Shown here one piece after another: positions 60,241 to 64,000 of a stretch of 64,000 nt of DNA (its first letter is position 1; each line of letters opens with the position of its first letter). Source of the stretch: Streptosporangium sp. NBC_01495. GTDB taxonomy: Bacteria > Actinomycetota > Actinomycetes > Streptosporangiales > Streptosporangiaceae. Position numbers and translations under genes: made by a program. The notes beneath the pieces are model-generated. The model searched no databases. It saw only the letters and a program-made list of their open reading frames with translations, and was not told where the DNA came from. The DNA lies in contig NZ_CP109430.1 of the NCBI RefSeq assembly GCF_036250735.1, positions 3,782,001 through 3,846,000 on the forward strand. Reading direction: 5' to 3'.

Positions 60241-61047
60241 ATGGACCTGAAGACGCTGCACGATGTTTCCGAGCTGAGCGACCCTATCGAGCGCGCGCTG
60301 GTTTTGAGCCGTCTCATGGCCGAGGAGCAGGAGCTTGTCGCGGAGGCGGCGAAGATGCGTCGCCAGGCGATCGCCGAGGCCCGTGACTCCGGGATGAGCC
60401 TGGAGGACATAGGGTCCCGCCTGGGTGTGTCCCCGGGCCGCATCTCCCAGATGAGGAAGGGGCCGGCGGCGCGTGCCCCTGAGGGGCCCGTGGTCCGCGC
60501 GCCGAGGGTCCTGGTACGGCGGGCGCTGCCGACCGACCCCGCCGTGCGGGCTTCCGCGTCCCTGTTCCTCGCCGAGGCGGAGAGGCAGGGCGTCACGCCA
60601 GGCCGCAGAATGCTCTACGTTGGCCCGGAGCCGGCCGGTGAACACGTGGCCGCCTGCCTGCGCGTCGAACCGGGCGCCGAGGTGATCGCCCGCCGGAAGA
60701 TGATGACGGCCGACGGGATCCCGGTGCGCGTCGCCACCAGTTACTTCCGGGCGGACCTGTTCGGGGGGACCCGCCTCGCCGAGCCCGGGTTCGTCGAACC
60801 GTCACTCCAGTCGGCGCTGATCGCCCTCGGCCACACCTTCGGCCACGCCGAGGAGAACCTGACGGCCCGCCCGCCGACGTCCTTCGAGTACGAGACCCTG
60901 GAGCTCGAACCGGGGGAGTGGGTCGTCCAGGTCCTGCGCGCGAGCTACTCCGACGAGGACACGCCCGTTCACGTCCTGGAGACCATCTGCGCCGCGAACA
61001 GGCACGTCTTCCCGATCGGCCAGGTCTCCGGGCACGACGAGTTCTGA
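60241..61047 (+). CDS. HTH regulator with UTRA-like ligand domain
   Basis: 268 residues from ATG 60241 (GAGGAGG eleven bases upstream; GTG 60211 possible). The N terminus is a sigma-like helix-turn-helix (EARDSGMSLEDIGSRLGVSPGRISQMRKG), not a GntR winged helix. Residues about 110-260 resemble the UTRA domain of HutC/FarR-type GntR regulators (VIARRKMMTADGIPVRVATSYFRADLF, FEYETLELEPGEWVVQVLRASYSDEDTPVHVLE). The ligand is unknown. It is divergent from the ABC exporter operon and may regulate it. Confidence 0.75.
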   Translation: MDLKTLHDVSELSDPIERALVLSRLMAEEQELVAEAAKMRRQAIAEARDSGMSLEDIGSRLGVSPGRISQMRKGPAARAPEGPVVRAPRVLVRRALPTDPAVRASASLFLAEAERQGVTPGRRMLYVGPEPAGEHVAACLRVEPGAEVIARRKMMTADGIPVRVATSYFRADLFGGTRLAEPGFVEPSLQSALIALGHTFGHAEENLTARPPTSFEYETLELEPGEWVVQVLRASYSDEDTPVHVLETICAANRHVFPIGQVSGHDEF

Positions 61048-61466
61048 CCGGCCCCGGCCGATTTTCCACCCGGCCGGTTTCCTGCCCGGCCGGAGCCGGT
61101 CATGTCCGGACGGACGGACGGACGGAGACGGGGCGGGCCCGGCCGCGCGCCGCGCGCCGTGCCCGCGACATCCGCGACGGCGAGAGCACGACGCCGCGCC
61201 TGCGGCTGGAGGTGTCCCGCCCGGAGAAGCCCGGAGCGCCTCCGCCCCGGCCACACGGCATGCGCGATGTCCCGGGGAAGCCCGGAGCAGGCCGGAGACG
61301 AGGGCCGGGAAAAAGGGGAGGTCGTAGTGGACGCGGCGGTTGTAGGGTCTGCGGTATGACCTGGCGACATTGATCCTCAACGATCGGTCGGTCCGGCGCG
61401 AGCTGCCGTGGACCTCCGGAGATGCCGAGCATCCCGAGTCCGCACAGTCCCCGCGAGAAGGACCTC
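61048..61466. other. 419-bp intergenic region
   Basis: No supported gene. It begins with GGCCGG-rich repeats (about 61050-61095) and a GGAC tetranucleotide run (about 61108-61126). The end near 61330-61460 should hold the promoter of the MFS gene; no clear elements. Confidence 0.5.
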
Positions 61467-62723
61467 ATGACCACTTCTTTTTCCCGTGCGCCCGAAGGGC
61501 GTGCGAAGCGCCTGGCCGCGACGCTCTACGCCTACACCCTCCTTGATGAGTTCGTCCTGTTCTACCCGTTCTACGCGTTGCTGTTCGTCGATACGGGTCT
61601 GTCGACCGCCGAGATCTCCTCGCTCCTGGTGATCTGGTCGGTCACCTCCGTCGTGCTGGAGGTTCCCTCGGGGGTGTGGGCCGACGCCGTCTCGCGGCGC
61701 GCGCTGCTCGCCCTGGCGCCGCTGCTCGCCGCCGTCGGCTTCGGCCTGTGGGGCGCGGCCCCCTCCTACTGGGTGTTCGCCGTGGGCTTCGTGCTGTGGG
61801 GCGCCTCGGGAGCGCTGCAGTCGGGCGCACTGGAGGCGCTGGTCTACACCGAGCTCGACCACCTGGGCGCGGCCGGCCGCTATGCCGCGATCATGGGCCG
61901 TGCCCGCGCGGTCGGCACGGGCGCGGCCATGGTGTCCATGGCCGTGGCCGCCCCGGTGTTCGCCGTGGGCGGCTACTCGCTGGTCGCCGCGGGCAGCGTC
62001 CTGGCGTGTGTGCTCGCCGCGGTGGCCGCGCTGGCCTTTCCCGAGCATCGCGTAAGCCCCGGCAGGGAAGCCGAGGCGGCCGGTGAGGGGGAGACGCCGG
62101 AGGGCGGCTACGCCGCGATCCTGCGCGAGGGGCTACGGGCGGCGCGTGCCGACCGGTCGACGCGCCGGGCGCTGCTGCTGGTACCGGCGGTGACGGCCCT
62201 GTGGGGGTCGCTGGAGGAGTACACCCCGCTGCTCGCGATCGGCACCGGCGTCGCCACGCACGTCGTGCCGCTCCTGGTGCTTCTGGTCTCCGTGGGCATC
62301 GCGGCCGGTGGCCTGCTCGCGGCGGCCGGGCGGAGCTTCACGGACCGGGAGTTCGCCGCGCTCCTCGCGTTCGGGGCGCTGGCGCTCGGCGCGGGCGCGG
62401 TCAGCGGTGTCGCGGCGGGGTTCGTCGCCCTCGCGGTGGCCTTCTGCGTCTTCCAGATGGCGAGCGTGCTGGCCGACGTGCGGCTGCAGGAGAGCATCAC
62501 GGGCCCGGCCCGCGCCACCGTGACCTCGCTGGCCGGGGTGGGCACCGAAGTGGGCGCCGTCCTCGTCTACGGCGGTTACGCCGCGGCCTCGGCGCTGACC
62601 GGTCACGCCGCGATCTTCACCGCCTCCGCGGTGCCGTACGCCGTCCTCGCCCTGGTCCTGTTCCTCGGCGGGTCCCGCTCGCGGAGGGCCGAGACCGTCC
62701 GGGCCCCGCTCGGCGATCCGTGA
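61467..62723 (+). CDS. MFS transporter
   Basis: 418 residues from ATG 61467, preceded by GAGAAGGA. Twelve transmembrane segments are expected; the MFS loop is EVPSGVWADAVSRRALL between segments 2 and 3. A charged cytoplasmic loop (about residues 195-220) divides the two halves. The closest resemblance is to drug efflux or related MFS proteins; substrate unknown. No regulator is divergent from it. Confidence 0.9.
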   Translation: MTTSFSRAPEGRAKRLAATLYAYTLLDEFVLFYPFYALLFVDTGLSTAEISSLLVIWSVTSVVLEVPSGVWADAVSRRALLALAPLLAAVGFGLWGAAPSYWVFAVGFVLWGASGALQSGALEALVYTELDHLGAAGRYAAIMGRARAVGTGAAMVSMAVAAPVFAVGGYSLVAAGSVLACVLAAVAALAFPEHRVSPGREAEAAGEGETPEGGYAAILREGLRAARADRSTRRALLLVPAVTALWGSLEEYTPLLAIGTGVATHVVPLLVLLVSVGIAAGGLLAAAGRSFTDREFAALLAFGALALGAGAVSGVAAGFVALAVAFCVFQMASVLADVRLQESITGPARATVTSLAGVGTEVGAVLVYGGYAAASALTGHAAIFTASAVPYAVLALVLFLGGSRSRRAETVRAPLGDP

Positions 62724-62805
62724 GGCGTGAGGCGGGCCGGTCGGGTCGGTCGGTTCGGGCCGGTCCTGGCTGATCGGCCCGAACCGGTGAGGGGCGGGCC
62801 CCGCG

Positions 62806-62942
62806 CCGGCCGGAGCCCGCCCCTACCGGCCCGTGCGAGTGGTCCCGGCCGGAGCCCGCCCTTTCACTGGCCCGTGCGGGCGGTCCCGGCCGGAGCCCGC
62901 CTCTTCACCGGCCCGTGCGGGCGGTCCCGGCCGGGGTCGGCG
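62806..62942. repeat. Four tandem GC-rich repeats between convergent genes
   Basis: The core CCGGCCGGAGCCCGCC starts at 62806, 62845 and 62886, and a diverged copy at 62927; periods are 39-41 bp. Each unit also contains GCCCG-TG-CGGGC, a small hairpin. It fills most of the 237 bp between the MFS gene (plus) and the EEP-family gene (minus), so it may end transcription from both sides. Confidence 0.85.
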
Positions 62943-62960
62943 TGGCGGATCGAGCCGGGT

Positions 62961-63923
62961 TCAGCGCTTCGTGAAGCGGGGCAGGCCCAGCTCGGAGAAG
63001 ACCGGGCGGTGGTCGGTGTCCGGGAGGTGGTGGACGCCGAAGGTCCTGATCGCCATGCGCGAGTCGGCGAATATGTGGTCGATGGTCACGCCGGGGACGG
63101 GCTCCCAGCCCTGCTGCGGCCAGGTGGCCGTCAGGCCGTGCCCGGTGACGTCGGCCGCGTCGCGGTAGCCGCTGTCGAGCAGGTCGCGCACCAGCCGGTG
63201 GTCGAGGGTGGCGTTGAAGTCCCCGGCGAGAACCCGCAGCTGCCCGCCCGCCCTGGGCAGCGCCCGCAGTCCCTGCTCCCAGCACGGCACCCTGTCGCCG
63301 TACCGGGGCGCGCAGGGGTGGACCGAGACGACCTCGATCTCGTGGCCGCTCGGGTGCCTGATCACCCCTCGCGCCTGCCGGAACCTGCCCAGCGCGATCA
63401 GTGGCCTCTCGGTGACGGGGTGCTTGGAGTAGATGCCCGAGCCCCACACCCCGTCGACCGCGCGGTCCACGACGTGGGGCATGCGCTCGCGCAACCCGGC
63501 CGCCTCCAGACGGTCGCGCGCGGCCGGGGTGACCTCCTGGAGGGCCAGCACGTCCGGGTCGAGGGAGCGCACGAGCCTCATCAGGACGTCGGTGTCGCCC
63601 GCGCCGACGGCGAGGTTCGCGGCGAGCACCCGCAGCCGCCCCCCGTCGGCGGCGGGCCGGTCGCCGTCGCCGAAGTAGCGGGGGAGCACGGTCGTCGCCA
63701 GCACCGCGCTCGTGACCAGGGCGAGGGCCGCGGCCGCCCAGCGGCGCAGGCCCAGGGCGAGGAGCAGCGGGATCGCCGAGGCCGCCGCCACGTACGGCGT
63801 GAACGCCACCAGGGCGACCCACTGCCAGACGGGGGTCCACCCGCCGGCCCTGAGCAGCGCCCAGGCCGCGAAGGGCAGCACCGCCGACCAGACCAGCAGG
63901 CTCACCCATCTCGATCTGATCAT
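62961..63923 (-). CDS. Membrane-anchored endonuclease/exonuclease/phosphatase (EEP) family protein
   Basis: 320 residues. Two or three N-terminal transmembrane segments (about residues 8-80) are followed by an EEP fold: LRVLAANLAVGAGD, ALQEVTP (metal-binding Glu), WGSGIYSKHP, VLAGDFNATLDH (metal-binding Asp/Asn) and DTDHRPVFSELGL (final Asp-His). All metal and catalytic positions are kept. The catalytic domain is probably outside the membrane. Substrates of the family are nucleic acids, phospholipids or phosphoinositides; which applies here is unknown. Confidence 0.88.
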   Translation of the reverse strand: MIRSRWVSLLVWSAVLPFAAWALLRAGGWTPVWQWVALVAFTPYVAAASAIPLLLALGLRRWAAAALALVTSAVLATTVLPRYFGDGDRPAADGGRLRVLAANLAVGAGDTDVLMRLVRSLDPDVLALQEVTPAARDRLEAAGLRERMPHVVDRAVDGVWGSGIYSKHPVTERPLIALGRFRQARGVIRHPSGHEIEVVSVHPCAPRYGDRVPCWEQGLRALPRAGGQLRVLAGDFNATLDHRLVRDLLDSGYRDAADVTGHGLTATWPQQGWEPVPGVTIDHIFADSRMAIRTFGVHHLPDTDHRPVFSELGLPRFTKR

Positions 63924-64000
63924 GCACCCGGAGCGTAGTGGTCACCTGTGCAGTTTCGGTGGAGATTGAGGCCTTTACCGGCGCAGATGCATCAGATCCG
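63924..64000. other. Right-edge stretch without a gene
   Basis: Only the region upstream of the EEP-family gene is present. No signal seen. Confidence 0.4.

Noticed and set aside
1..64000. tRNA or rRNA genes, insertion sequences or phage attachment sites
   Set aside because: No cloverleaf-like sequence, transposase, integrase or terminal inverted repeat was recognised by eye; a dedicated search could still find a missed tRNA.

Overview
The window is very GC-rich, has actinomycete codon use and Shine-Dalgarno starts, and carries families typical of filamentous actinobacteria (modular type I PKS, BTAD regulators, ECF41 sigma factor, WYL regulator, Rrf2 regulator). I infer a filamentous actinomycete, possibly a Streptosporangiales-like genus; nothing in the window fixes the genus. 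No tRNA, rRNA, insertion sequence, phage gene or CRISPR array was seen.

Region 1 (1-27,225) is the right-hand part of a modular type I polyketide cluster. Two PKS genes overlap by ATGA. The first is cut by the left window edge. Together they carry five extension modules, every one KS-AT-DH-KR-ACP with no ER. Four ATs have malonyl-type motifs and one (module 3) has methylmalonyl-type motifs. All five DH domains keep the catalytic His and Asp, and the KRs look B-type, so the predicted chain segment is a conjugated pentaene with one methyl branch. The last PKS ends in a docking-type tail, not a thioesterase, so a later PKS should lie outside the window, probably to the left. A stand-alone hotdog thioesterase and an NTF2/SnoaL-like protein follow; the latter is preceded by a perfect 11-bp inverted repeat.

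Region 2 (27,203-33,216) looks like a cluster border with scars. It has a chimeric gene that joins an SGNH hydrolase to a truncated BTAD/NB-ARC regulator, a DUF2867-like gene and a divergent TetR gene with twin operators, a BNR-repeat/MoaD-like pair, and an ECF41 sigma factor with an AhpD-like partner whose promoter matches the ECF41 consensus.

Region 3 (33,425-41,467) is a complete potassium uptake operon, a small membrane ORF plus kdpFABCDE, with overlapping or abutting reading frames.

Region 4 (41,531-64,000) holds chromosomal accessory genes: a WYL regulator/RidA pair, a Na+/H+ antiporter, two gene remnants, a CHAT-like protein, a TetR/MFS efflux pair with duplicated operators, an aldo/keto reductase, an Rrf2/TauE sulfur-type pair sharing one operator motif, a secreted Ig-like protein, an eIF2B-like isomerase, a DUF305 lipoprotein, a heterodimeric ABC exporter preceded by a possible leader peptide and competing RNA hairpins, an HTH-UTRA regulator, a second MFS transporter and a membrane-anchored EEP-family phosphohydrolase. 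Several gene ends and intergenic stretches carry short tandem repeats that fold as hairpins.
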